DNA of 49,513 nt from Phycisphaerae bacterium (GTDB lineage Bacteria; Planctomycetota; Phycisphaerae; Sedimentisphaerales; Anaerobacaceae), in assembly GCA_026386805.1 (NCBI GenBank), contig JAPLMX010000255.1, positions 1-49,513 on the forward strand, in the 5' to 3' direction. The notes beneath the pieces are model-generated. The model saw only the letters and a list, made by a program, of their open reading frames with translations, ran no database searches and was not told the origin of the DNA. Positions 1 to 6,709 of this stretch are shown here, piece by piece. Numbering within the stretch: position 1 is the first letter of the stretch; every line of letters starts with the position of its first letter. The translations under genes and the position numbers were made by a program.

Positions 1-73
1 TGATGTGCCATTGTTCGTCGCTGACCTCCCAAATGGTGGGAAGCGGTTTGACCTTACGTTTCTGTTTGCCCAT
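1..73 (-). CDS. IS5-family transposase, N-terminus only (cut by window edge)
   Basis: Reading leftward from an ATG at 73, the frame gives MGKQKRKVKPLP followed by TIWEVSDEQWHI, then runs off the window. A basic lead-in followed by a W-x-V-S-D-E-x-W motif is characteristic of the N-terminal DUF4096-type domain of IS5-family DDE transposases (family knowledge). A purine-rich GGAGCC stretch lies a few bases upstream of the ATG. The gene starts about 95 bp after the rplN stop, on the same strand, at the place where rplX (L24) usually follows. Only 24 codons are visible, so the family call rests on this short motif. Confidence 0.6.
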   Translation of the reverse strand, partial: MGKQKRKVKPLPTIWEVSDEQWHI

Positions 74-85
74 CCGTGGCTCCTT

Positions 86-131
86 TCAAAAGGTTCCTAC
101 AGATGGTTATCGGCCAAACCTACCCTTTTGA
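86..131. repeat. Inverted repeat in the leader of the IS5-type transposase
   Basis: TCAAAAGG at 86-93 pairs exactly with CCTTTTGA at 124-131, enclosing 30 bases. It lies between the rplN stop and the transposase start. It could be a hairpin limiting transposase expression from read-through, or part of the IS end. The true IS terminus cannot be set because only one end is in the window. Confidence 0.4.
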
Positions 132-166
132 GATAGTTACTTACTCCTTGCCTCGTAGCCGATCCG

Positions 167-553
167 TTACACCACTTCGCCGGCCAGCGAGACGATCTTC
201 ATATAGTTCTTCTCGCGAAGCTCGCGGGCGACGGCCCCGAAGATTCTCGTGCCGACCGGACTGCCGTCGTTGTCGATCATCACGGCCGCGTTGCTGTCGA
301 ACCGCACGTAGCTACCGTCGGGCCGCCGGATGGCCTTCTTCGTGCGGATCACCACGCATTTGTGCACCTTCTTGTCGTCCAACTGGCACGTCGGCAGCGA
401 CTTCTTGATCGCGACCCAGATCACGTCTCCCACGCTCGCCATCGAGCGCGTGAACTGCCCCCTGGCGCTCGTTCCCCGCTTCACGCGGATGCACATGGCC
501 ACTTTCACGCCGGAGTTATCGGCGACATCCACCATTGTAAAAGGCTGAATCAT
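167..553 (-). CDS. rplN: 50S ribosomal protein L14
   Basis: Component of the large subunit that contacts 16S rRNA at bridge B8. The 128-residue product carries the L14 signature: [15 protein letters not shown] near the N-terminus, [11 protein letters not shown] with NAAVMI in the middle, and [20 protein letters not shown] followed by VSLA near the C-terminus. It is a few residues longer than the usual 122 because of a longer loop ([13 protein letters not shown], about residues 27-39). It is the last r-protein gene visible in the S10/spc run, 22 bp after rpsQ. The next gene downstream is a transposase rather than rplX. Confidence 0.97.
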   Translation of the reverse strand: MIQPFTMVDVADNSGVKVAMCIRVKRGTSARGQFTRSMASVGDVIWVAIKKSLPTCQLDDKKVHKCVVIRTKKAIRRPDGSYVRFDSNAAVMIDNDGSPVGTRIFGAVARELREKNYMKIVSLAGEVV

Positions 554-575
554 ACTCTCTATCCCGTCCTGGACA

Positions 576-839
576 CTACGCCTGGATGGCTTTTTGAGTC
601 ACCTGGACCACGCGCCAGCTCTTGGTCTTGCTGTAGGGCCTCGACTCCGTGATCTCGACGGTATCCCCAACCCCACACAGATTGCGTTCGTCGTGCACGG
701 CCAGCTTCGTTCGGCGGCGAATGTACTTGTTGTACTTCGGATGCTTGACCTTAAAGCCAATCGTCACCCGAATACTCTTATCCCCGCTCTTGCTGGTTAC
801 CAACCCTGTCAACGTCTTGATCTTCTTCGCTGTTTCCAT
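576..839 (-). CDS. rpsQ: 30S ribosomal protein S17
   Basis: Primary 16S rRNA-binding protein of the small subunit, 87 residues with the OB-fold pattern of S17. Key motifs are [15 protein letters not shown] (about 11-25), [19 protein letters not shown] in the centre, and [20 protein letters not shown] at the end. It sits between rpmC (29 bp upstream) and rplN (22 bp downstream), the standard L16-L29-S17-L14 order. Confidence 0.97.
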   Translation of the reverse strand: METAKKIKTLTGLVTSKSGDKSIRVTIGFKVKHPKYNKYIRRRTKLAVHDERNLCGVGDTVEITESRPYSKTKSWRVVQVTQKAIQA

Positions 840-868
840 ATCTTCCCGCGATTCGTCTTGGCAGTGCG

Positions 869-1057
869 CTATTCGCTCCGCTCCCGCAACACGGTTCTGA
901 TGCGGGCAATATCCCGCCGCACGTTGATGATGCTCTTCGAGTTTTCCAACTTCTCCGTCACCGCCTGCGATCGCAGATCAAACAGACGCTTCTCCAGGTC
1001 TGCCAACGAGCCTTGAAGCTCGTCCTGACTCATCTCTCTCAACTGCTTGGCCTTCAC
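869..1057 (-). CDS. rpmC: 50S ribosomal protein L29
   Basis: Small two-helix protein near the peptide exit tunnel. I place the start at the GTG at 1057, giving [14 protein letters not shown] and 62 residues, because a GAGAGG ribosome-binding site lies 6 bases upstream and L29 typically begins M-K-A-K/x-E-L-R. A longer frame to a TTG at 1078 exists, but that TTG lies inside the hairpin repeat at 1072-1109, so it is unlikely. The conserved RLFDLR and [16 protein letters not shown] segments are present. Confidence 0.95.
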   Translation of the reverse strand: MKAKQLREMSQDELQGSLADLEKRLFDLRSQAVTEKLENSKSIINVRRDIARIRTVLRERSE

Positions 1058-1071
1058 GTTCTGCCTCTCTC

Positions 1072-1109
1072 GTTTCAATCCACACCCGCCTGGTGCGGGT
1101 GATGGCGAC
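1072..1109 (-). repeat. Solo CRISPR-repeat-like hairpin, copy 1 (rplP-rpmC gap)
   Basis: On the plus strand the element begins GTTTCAATCC, continues ACACCCGC, loop CTGGT, GCGGGTG, and ends GGCGAC. The stem is 7 bp (CACCCGC/GCGGGTG). The boundaries and the terminal ATTGAAAC on the transcribed strand match the general form of type I-C CRISPR repeats (family knowledge). It stands alone, with no second repeat or spacer beside it. The rpmC start lies 15 bases downstream in transcription. Related copies are at 18583, 19209 and 20423. Confidence 0.8.
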
Positions 1110-1118
1110 TTGTGACTC

Positions 1119-1538
1119 TCAAAGCCCGCGCCCGCGTTTGACGAACCGCATCCGAACCGGCATCTTGTGAGCCACTCGCGACAGGGCCTGCTTGGCCACT
1201 TCCTCGGTCACGCCGCCGATCTCGAAGCACACCATGCCGGGCCGCACGCGCGCGACCCAGAACTCCGGCTCGCCCTTGCCCTTGCCCATACGGGTCTCCA
1301 GCGGCTTGGCGCTGACGGGCTTGTGCGGGAAGATCCGGATATAGACCTTGCCTTCCCGGTGCAGGTAGTGAGTCGCCGCCACGCGGCCGGCCTCGATGTT
1401 CTTGGCCGTGACCCAACTCATCTCGAGCGACTGCAACCCATAGTCGCCGAAGGCGACATAGTTCGTGCGCTGCGCGTTGCCCTTCATTTTGCCGCGCTGG
1501 CTCTTACGATATTTGACTCTCTTTGGCATCATCGCCAT
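1119..1538 (-). CDS. rplP: 50S ribosomal protein L16
   Basis: Large-subunit protein that contacts the A- and P-site tRNA elbow region and organises the central protuberance; 139 residues, the usual length. Recognised from [18 protein letters not shown] at the N-terminus, [20 protein letters not shown], and [19 protein letters not shown]. The start at 1538 follows AGAGG with a 6-base spacing. It lies 43 bp after rpsC in transcription order. Confidence 0.97.
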   Translation of the reverse strand: MAMMPKRVKYRKSQRGKMKGNAQRTNYVAFGDYGLQSLEMSWVTAKNIEAGRVAATHYLHREGKVYIRIFPHKPVSAKPLETRMGKGKGEPEFWVARVRPGMVCFEIGGVTEEVAKQALSRVAHKMPVRMRFVKRGRGL

Positions 1539-1581
1539 AGCATACCTCTTTCAATGCTGCTTCCGGTGCGCGTCCTCAGGG

Positions 1582-2406
1582 CTACCCTTGGCCGTTACCC
1601 GCCGGCGCCGGTCCCGTTTCGGCCGGCCCGCCCCGTCCGCGGTCCCCGGGGCCCGAGCGGCCGCGCGGCTCCCCGCGCCGCGGCCCGCCCCCCGGCCCAC
1701 CGGGCCCGCCTGGACCCATCCGCCTCGGCGGCCGACGCTGCTGCCTGTGCTCGCTCGGCTCAAGCACTTCGCCGAATTTGCCACGGTAGATCCACACCTT
1801 GATCCCGATCGCCCCGTAGGTCGTCCGGGCGGTGGCCGTCCCGTAGTCAATGTCGGCATCCAGCGTGTGCAGCGGAACGCTCCCCATTTTCTGCGTCTCG
1901 CTCCGGGCTATTTCCGAGCCGGCCAGCCGTCCGCCGCAGGTAATCTTGACCCCCTTGGCGCCGGCGTTCATCGCCGACTCGCAGCATTGCTTCATGGTGC
2001 GCCGGAAAGAGGCCCGTTTGGCCAACTGCTCCGCAATCAACTCGCCCACGAGCGTCGCATTCAGGTCCGGCTCCTTGATTTCGATGACATTCACCGTCAC
2101 CTTGCGGCCGGTCAACCCTTCCAACTCCTCACGAAGCTTGTCGACCTCTCCCCCGCGCGGGCCGATCACCACGCCGGGCCGGCCGCTGTGCAGCGTCACG
2201 TTCACTTCATTGCGCGTCCGGATGATCTCAACCTTGGCGACCGCCCCTTTGGGCATCTCCCGGTTGAACCGGTTATCCACGTACTTGCGGATCCGCTGGT
2301 CCTCGACGAGGAAGTCGCCGTAGTTGCCTTTCGGGGCAAACCACGTGCTCTGCCAGCCCAGCGTGATACCCGTTCTAAATCCGATTGGAGACGTTTTATG
2401 ACCCAT
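1582..2406 (-). CDS. rpsC: 30S ribosomal protein S3 with Gly/Pro/Arg-rich tail
   Basis: Small-subunit head protein lining the mRNA entry channel. The N-terminal domain starts MGHKTSPIGFRTGITLGW, followed by a type II KH domain (GVVIGPRGGEVDKLREEL around 79-96) and the C-terminal S3 domain (GVKITCGGRLAGSEIARSE; DADIDYGTATARTTYGAIG). After the normal end, near residue 217, a ~55-residue low-complexity tail rich in G, P and R runs to 274 residues, against 210-240 in most bacteria. The GC-rich DNA at 1585-1745 encodes this tail. It is the sixth gene of the run after rpsJ with S10-operon spacing. Confidence 0.97.
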   Translation of the reverse strand: MGHKTSPIGFRTGITLGWQSTWFAPKGNYGDFLVEDQRIRKYVDNRFNREMPKGAVAKVEIIRTRNEVNVTLHSGRPGVVIGPRGGEVDKLREELEGLTGRKVTVNVIEIKEPDLNATLVGELIAEQLAKRASFRRTMKQCCESAMNAGAKGVKITCGGRLAGSEIARSETQKMGSVPLHTLDADIDYGTATARTTYGAIGIKVWIYRGKFGEVLEPSEHRQQRRPPRRMGPGGPGGPGGGPRRGEPRGRSGPGDRGRGGPAETGPAPAGNGQG

Positions 2407-2444
2407 AGTCCCGTATCCCGATTCTCGTTTCTACTGTGCCCTTC

Positions 2445-3008
2445 TCACTCCTGGCTGACCGTCACATGAATGTGGCACGCCTTTTTGCGAATTGGATGGG
2501 CTCGGCCCCGGTCCTTCGCGATCCACCGCTTGGTGCCGATGCGTATGCCCGCCTCGTCGGCCCGAGCCTCTTTGATATAAAGCACGCCCACATCGGCCTG
2601 ATGTTCATCCGCATCCGCCATCGCGGCCTTGAGCACCTGGCTGACCATTGGCGCGGCGCGCTTTCGCGTGAACTTGAGCAGGTCGATCGCGTCCTGCACC
2701 CGCCGGCCCCGAATCAGCGTCATGACCAGCCGAACCTTCCGCGCCGACATCGGTGCGTACATATAGGACGAATGCCAGTCGCTGATCTCGCGGACCTCGA
2801 CCGACAAGGTACCCGCCAACTTCTGCACGTCCTCCGTCTTCGGCAACGGCCTCATCAGACCTCTCTGCCAATTCCTCACGGCGGAGATAGCGTCCTGCAG
2901 ATCAAGACCACCCCGCACGATGCCCCTGGCGAGATCCTCGATCGTCACCCGCTGCCGCTGTGCCACTTCTTTCAGTTTCGTTACGCTTAACATATCCTCA
3001 TGCCCCAT
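2445..3008 (-). CDS. rplV: 50S ribosomal protein L22 with N-terminal HTH-like extension
   Basis: The C-terminal ~110 residues are L22, an exit-tunnel protein: YMYAPMSARKVRLVMTLIRG, AAMADADEH, and the beta-hairpin RADEAGIRIGTKRWIAKDRG followed by RAHPIRKK. The N-terminal ~75 residues are not part of normal L22. Their spacing resembles an XRE-type helix-turn-helix: TIEDLARGIVRGG, then NWQRGLMRPLPKTEDVQKLA, then GTLSVEVREISDW, echoing the W-x-R-G-x3-P...LA-x2-L-x-V pattern (inference). An internal ATG exists at 2993. Total 187 residues against ~110 typical. Confidence 0.94.
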   Translation of the reverse strand: MGHEDMLSVTKLKEVAQRQRVTIEDLARGIVRGGLDLQDAISAVRNWQRGLMRPLPKTEDVQKLAGTLSVEVREISDWHSSYMYAPMSARKVRLVMTLIRGRRVQDAIDLLKFTRKRAAPMVSQVLKAAMADADEHQADVGVLYIKEARADEAGIRIGTKRWIAKDRGRAHPIRKKACHIHVTVSQE

Positions 3009-3034
3009 GTCGGCTCGCGACGGACTTGCATGAC

Positions 3035-3304
3035 CTACTTAATCTTCTTACTCGAATGTCCTCGGAACGTCCGGGTCAGCGAAAACTCCCCGAGCTTGTG
3101 CCCGACCATGTCCTCGGTGACGAAGACCTTGTTGAACACCTTGCCGTTGTGCACCATAAACGTGAACCCGACGAACTCCGGGACAATCGTGCATCGCCGC
3201 GCCCAGGTCTTGATCGGGTCCCGCGTGCCCTCGGTCGTCTGCCGGCTCACTTTCGTGAACAGCTTGTCATCAACGTATGGTCCCTTTTTAACAGATCTTC
3301 CCAT
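3035..3304 (-). CDS. rpsS: 30S ribosomal protein S19
   Basis: Small-subunit head protein that forms a complex with S13 near the A-site tRNA. The 89 residues begin [16 protein letters not shown] and contain [40 protein letters not shown], and [14 protein letters not shown], all diagnostic. It lies 56 bp after rplB and 26 bp before rplV. Confidence 0.97.
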   Translation of the reverse strand: MGRSVKKGPYVDDKLFTKVSRQTTEGTRDPIKTWARRCTIVPEFVGFTFMVHNGKVFNKVFVTEDMVGHKLGEFSLTRTFRGHSSKKIK

Positions 3305-3360
3305 GTCTGCGTCTCTCTTCTATGGTCTCCAAGTCGCGGCCCATCGACGTCGTCATGCCC

Positions 3361-4209
3361 TTACAGCACCGTCTGACCCTGTCTGTTCTTGCGTCTGCGA
3401 ATAATCCGGCGGTTGCTGACCTTACGCGGGTTGCGGGTTTTGCCGCCCTTGGCCAAAACGCCGCTGGGCGAGCACGGATGACGCCCGCCGTTCGAGCGTC
3501 CCTCGCCGCCGCCCAGCGGATGGTCCACCGGGTTCTGCGCCTTGCCTCGGACGTGCGGCCGGATTCCCAGATGACGCATCCGGCCCGCCTTGCCGATCGT
3601 GATGTTCTGATACTCAGGATTGCCCAGGCGGCCGATCGTCGCCCGGCATTCCTTCCGCACCATTCTCATCTCGCCGCTCGGCAGAATGATGGTCACCCAA
3701 TCGCCTTCCTTGGCTACGATTCGCGCCGAACCGCCGGCGCCGCGCACCATTTTGCCGCCCTGGCCCGCCGCCATCTCGACGTTATGCACCTCCAGCCCGG
3801 CCGGAATCGATCCCAACGGCATGCAGTTGCCCGGCTTCGGCTCCACGACCTGACCGCTCTCCAGAACATCCCCAACCGTGACCCCAAACGGGGCCAGGAT
3901 GTAGCGCTTCTCTCCGTCCTGGTACTGGAGCAAGGAGATAAAGCACGAGCGGTTCGGGTCGTACTCAACGCTCGCCACCGTGGCGGCGATCCCGTCCTTG
4001 TTTCGCTTGAAGTCGATGATACGGTAGATCCTCCGCGCCCCGCCGCCGCGGAACCGGACGGTCGCCTTGCCACTGTGGTTGCGCCCGCCGCACTTCTTGA
4101 TTCTCTTGCACAAGGTCTTTTCGGGTCTATCCGTCGTCAACTCAGCCCAATCGTTCACCGAACTGTTGCGGCGTCCCGGACTTGTCGGCTTGTAGATTCG
4201 AATGCCCAT
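3361..4209 (-). CDS. rplB: 50S ribosomal protein L2
   Basis: Core large-subunit protein needed for subunit association and the peptidyl-transferase centre; 282 residues. Signatures are TSPGRRNSSVNDW, GGRNHSGKATVRFRGGGARR, EYDPNRSCFISLLQYQDGEK, and the C-terminal VDHPLGGGEGRSNGGRHP, which carries the functionally important histidine region. The C-terminus is the usual basic tail. Standard position between rplW and rpsS. Confidence 0.97.
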   Translation of the reverse strand: MGIRIYKPTSPGRRNSSVNDWAELTTDRPEKTLCKRIKKCGGRNHSGKATVRFRGGGARRIYRIIDFKRNKDGIAATVASVEYDPNRSCFISLLQYQDGEKRYILAPFGVTVGDVLESGQVVEPKPGNCMPLGSIPAGLEVHNVEMAAGQGGKMVRGAGGSARIVAKEGDWVTIILPSGEMRMVRKECRATIGRLGNPEYQNITIGKAGRMRHLGIRPHVRGKAQNPVDHPLGGGEGRSNGGRHPCSPSGVLAKGGKTRNPRKVSNRRIIRRRKNRQGQTVL

Positions 4210-4238
4210 GCGCTTATCTCTCTCTAAGATCCAATGGA

Positions 4239-4517
4239 TCAGAACAAATCGATATGGTTTTCAGGGGCCAGGAACACAACCGCTTTCTTCCAGGCCGCGG
4301 TCGTGCCGATCCTTCGCCCTCGGCGGCGGCGCTTGCCCTTGTGGTTGGCCGTGCGCACCTTGTCCACCTTCACGCCATAGATCTTCTCGATGGCGTTCTT
4401 GATTTCCGCCTTGTTCGCCTTTCGGTGCACCTCGAAGGAGTAGGCACCCTTGACGTTGGCAAAGTGCATCCCCTGCTCAGTGACAATCGGCCGGATTACT
4501 ATGCTATAATCATCCAT
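4239..4517 (-). CDS. rplW: 50S ribosomal protein L23
   Basis: Exit-site protein that docks trigger factor and SRP. The 92 residues start MDDYSIVIRPIVTEQGMHF and contain YSFEVHRKANKAEIKNAIE, KIYGVKVDKVRTANHKGKRR and the basic RRGRRIGTTAAWKKAVV. Length is normal. It lies 48 bp after rplD. Confidence 0.96.
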   Translation of the reverse strand: MDDYSIVIRPIVTEQGMHFANVKGAYSFEVHRKANKAEIKNAIEKIYGVKVDKVRTANHKGKRRRRGRRIGTTAAWKKAVVFLAPENHIDLF

Positions 4518-4565
4518 CGGAAGCTCGAACCCAAATCGAAAACCACAACCTCGTGACCGACGATT

Positions 4566-5219
4566 CTATGCGGTCATGCTCTCCTGACTACCGCCGCCGG
4601 CCTTTCTATCCAGAAACGACGCCAGTGCATCCTTCGTAAACAGCATCCGGCGGTGATTGATGATGTCCCCCGCATTCAGGTCGGCTACGGGCATCACATC
4701 CACCTTCCGGATGTTCCGCACCGACTTGTAGACGTTCTCATCGTACTCACGGACCGCCACCAGACAACTGCGGTCGATCTTGAGGTTCTTGAGCACGGCG
4801 ACGAAATCCTTCGTCCGCGGCTTCTCGAACGACAGGCCCTCGACCACGACCACCTCGTTCGAGCGAAGCTTCGCCAAGACCGCCGAGTCCCGGGCGAGCA
4901 TCCTCTGCTTGCGAGGCATCGCCTGCCGGAAGTCCCTCGGGACTTTGGCGAACGTCATGCCGCCGCCGACCCGTTTGCCCGTGCGGCGGGTGCCCGCACG
5001 GGCGTTGCCCGTGCCCTTCTGGCGAAACAGCTTCCGCGTCGAGCCGGCCACGATGCTCCTGCCCTTGGTCGCCACCGTGCCCACACGCTTGTTCGCGTGG
5101 TACATCACGATCGCCTGCTTGAGCAGGGCATACCGGACGCAGCCGCCCAGCACCGACTCGTCGACCTGGATGCTGCCCACCTGCTGCCCACTCGTGTTGA
5201 ATACCGTCAACTCAATCAT
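4566..5219 (-). CDS. rplD: 50S ribosomal protein L4
   Basis: Exit-tunnel protein which in enterobacteria also represses its own S10 operon (family knowledge). I start at the ATG at 5219 (MIELTVFNTSGQQVGSIQVD), giving 217 residues. The frame stays open to 5327, but that extension overlaps rplC. Motifs are GGCVRYALLKQAIVMYHAN, the RKLFRQKGTGNARAGTRR tunnel loop, and GGGMTFAKVPRDFRQAMPRK. The start is only one base beyond the rplC stop, consistent with translational coupling. Confidence 0.96.
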   Translation of the reverse strand: MIELTVFNTSGQQVGSIQVDESVLGGCVRYALLKQAIVMYHANKRVGTVATKGRSIVAGSTRKLFRQKGTGNARAGTRRTGKRVGGGMTFAKVPRDFRQAMPRKQRMLARDSAVLAKLRSNEVVVVEGLSFEKPRTKDFVAVLKNLKIDRSCLVAVREYDENVYKSVRNIRKVDVMPVADLNAGDIINHRRMLFTKDALASFLDRKAGGGSQESMTA

Positions 5220-5220
5220 G

Positions 5221-5886
5221 TTACGTTCCACTCGAAGTGCCAAGGCTCTTGGCCGTTTTGACGACACAATATCCGCCGGACGGCCCGGGAACGGTCCCCT
5301 TGACCACCAGCAGGTTCCTCTCTGCATCGATCGACACGAGCACGTGGTTCTTGGCCGTAACGCGGTCGTCCCCCATGTGCCCAGCCATGCGCTTGCCCTT
5401 TTTCAGGGCACCGCCCATACCGGAGTTCGTCGCACAGGCGCAGATCGAGCCGGGAGCCCGGTGCTTTCGCTCGGTACCATGGGAGGCCGGAAAACCCTTG
5501 AACCCGTAACGCTTCATCGGCCCCGCAAACCCCTTGCCCTTGCTCGTTCCGATGATATCCACCATCTTCGTATCCGCAAAGACCGAAACCGTGATCGCAT
5601 CCCCGGGTTTGTACTCGGTCTTGGCTGCCTCCGACAGGCGCCACTCCCGCACGAATCGCTTCGGGCTGGTATTAGCCTTTTCGCTATGGCCGATTTCGGA
5701 CTGCCGGCGCCGCGAGGGCTTCTTGTCCTCGAAGCCCATCTGAACGGCACGGTAGCCGTCGGCCTCGCTGGTCTTGATCTGCGTAATCACGCATGGACCG
5801 GCCTGGATGACGGTTACGGGGATCAGACGGCCCGACTCGTCGTAGACCCGCGTCATACCCACTTTTTTGCCAAGTAACATCGCCAT
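5221..5886 (-). CDS. rplC: 50S ribosomal protein L3
   Basis: Early-assembly large-subunit protein next to the peptidyl-transferase centre; 221 residues. It begins MAMLLGKKVGMTRVYDESG and includes PSRRRQSEIGHSEKANTSPK, DIIGTSKGKGFAGPMKRYGF and GTERKHRAPGSI. In the loop after PGSI, where many bacteria have G-x6-P, this protein has CACATNSGMGGALKKGKRM. The stop nearly abuts the rplD start. Second gene of the S10 operon. Confidence 0.96.
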   Translation of the reverse strand: MAMLLGKKVGMTRVYDESGRLIPVTVIQAGPCVITQIKTSEADGYRAVQMGFEDKKPSRRRQSEIGHSEKANTSPKRFVREWRLSEAAKTEYKPGDAITVSVFADTKMVDIIGTSKGKGFAGPMKRYGFKGFPASHGTERKHRAPGSICACATNSGMGGALKKGKRMAGHMGDDRVTAKNHVLVSIDAERNLLVVKGTVPGPSGGYCVVKTAKSLGTSSGT

Positions 5887-5905
5887 ATTCTCAGGTCCTA
5901 TGCCC

Positions 5906-6220
5906 CTACGCCTTGATTTTCACAAATACGCCCGCCGGGACGACCAGCCGGTTCAGCACCTCGGCCGTCCGGGCGTTCGCCTCGTGGATGTCGATGAGCC
6001 GCTTATGCGTGCGCAGCTCGAACTGCTCGCGCGATTTCTTGTCGACATGCGGACTCCTGAGCACCGTGTACCGCTCGATCCTCGTCGGCAACGGAATCGG
6101 GCCGCTCACACGCGCGTTGGTCCTGCGAGCGTGCTCGACGATCTCCTTGGCGGAGGCATCGAGGCTGCGATGGTCGTACGCCTCCATCCGGATCCTGATC
6201 TTTTCACTCTCGGCAGCCAT
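5906..6220 (-). CDS. rpsJ: 30S ribosomal protein S10
   Basis: Small-subunit head protein that also partners NusB in antitermination (family knowledge). Start at the ATG at 6220 ([19 protein letters not shown]), which has GAGGAG just upstream; 104 residues. The frame is open to 6268 but the family begins near this ATG. Diagnostic segments are [20 protein letters not shown] and [19 protein letters not shown]. First gene of the S10 operon, behind a ~400-nt leader. Confidence 0.97.
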   Translation of the reverse strand: MAAESEKIRIRMEAYDHRSLDASAKEIVEHARRTNARVSGPIPLPTRIERYTVLRSPHVDKKSREQFELRTHKRLIDIHEANARTAEVLNRLVVPAGVFVKIKA

Positions 6221-6626
6221 ATTGCTCCTCTGGACCCGCCCTTCGTCTGCCTGGTTCCAGGCTTTCACGACCCGGTAAGGGCACAGTCATAAGTTACGAT
6301 AATACCGCTACTTACCATCCAACGCCCAGCCGGCCCTCCGCAGATAGGCTCTCCATCCTGACCGATACTGCTCGTTGGTTAAAGGCAGGAAGGGCTACTG
6401 GGCCCGTTTGGCACCTTGGCGAGACTGTCAACAGGTGCCACAAGCCGCTTGGCCTTCCTTAAGAATCAGGGTCGAGAGCGGCACTGCCTCTCGGCAAGGC
6501 CACCTTACCTTGCCCACCCTAAGCTACACAGATACCCGTTGCGCCATCCTTGATGGCTTTCACAGATATGCCAGCGTAACTACGTACCGCAAAGTCATCC
6601 ATGACGATGCTCGCTAACGCTGAAAA
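6221..6626 (-). promoter_or_regulatory. Long structured leader of the S10 operon
   Basis: About 400 bases separate the predicted start of transcription near 6626 from rpsJ. No coding frame there resembles a known protein. The RNA can form a 7-bp stem (arms 6410-6416 and 6433-6439, GGCACCT/AGGTGCC) and a compact GCCATC-AAG-GATGGC hairpin near 6548-6562. In E. coli the S10 leader is 172 nt and binds L4 (established); a similar autoregulatory role here is inference from position and length only. Confidence 0.5.
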
Positions 6627-6632
6627 AACTCG

Positions 6633-6661
6633 AATTTATCGCCGGTCAGACCCGCTGTCAA
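6633..6661 (-). promoter_or_regulatory. Sigma70-type promoter for the S10 operon
   Basis: On the minus strand a perfect -35 box TTGACA (6656-6661) is separated by exactly 17 bases from TAAATT (6633-6638, 4 of 6 matches to TATAAT). It lies between fusA and rpsJ and points at rpsJ, so the S10 operon can be transcribed independently of the upstream str-type genes. Confidence 0.75.
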
Positions 6662-6709
6662 TCAACTAAAACGGAATCTTAGCGAAAATTCTGCACTTTC
6701 TTCATTTTT

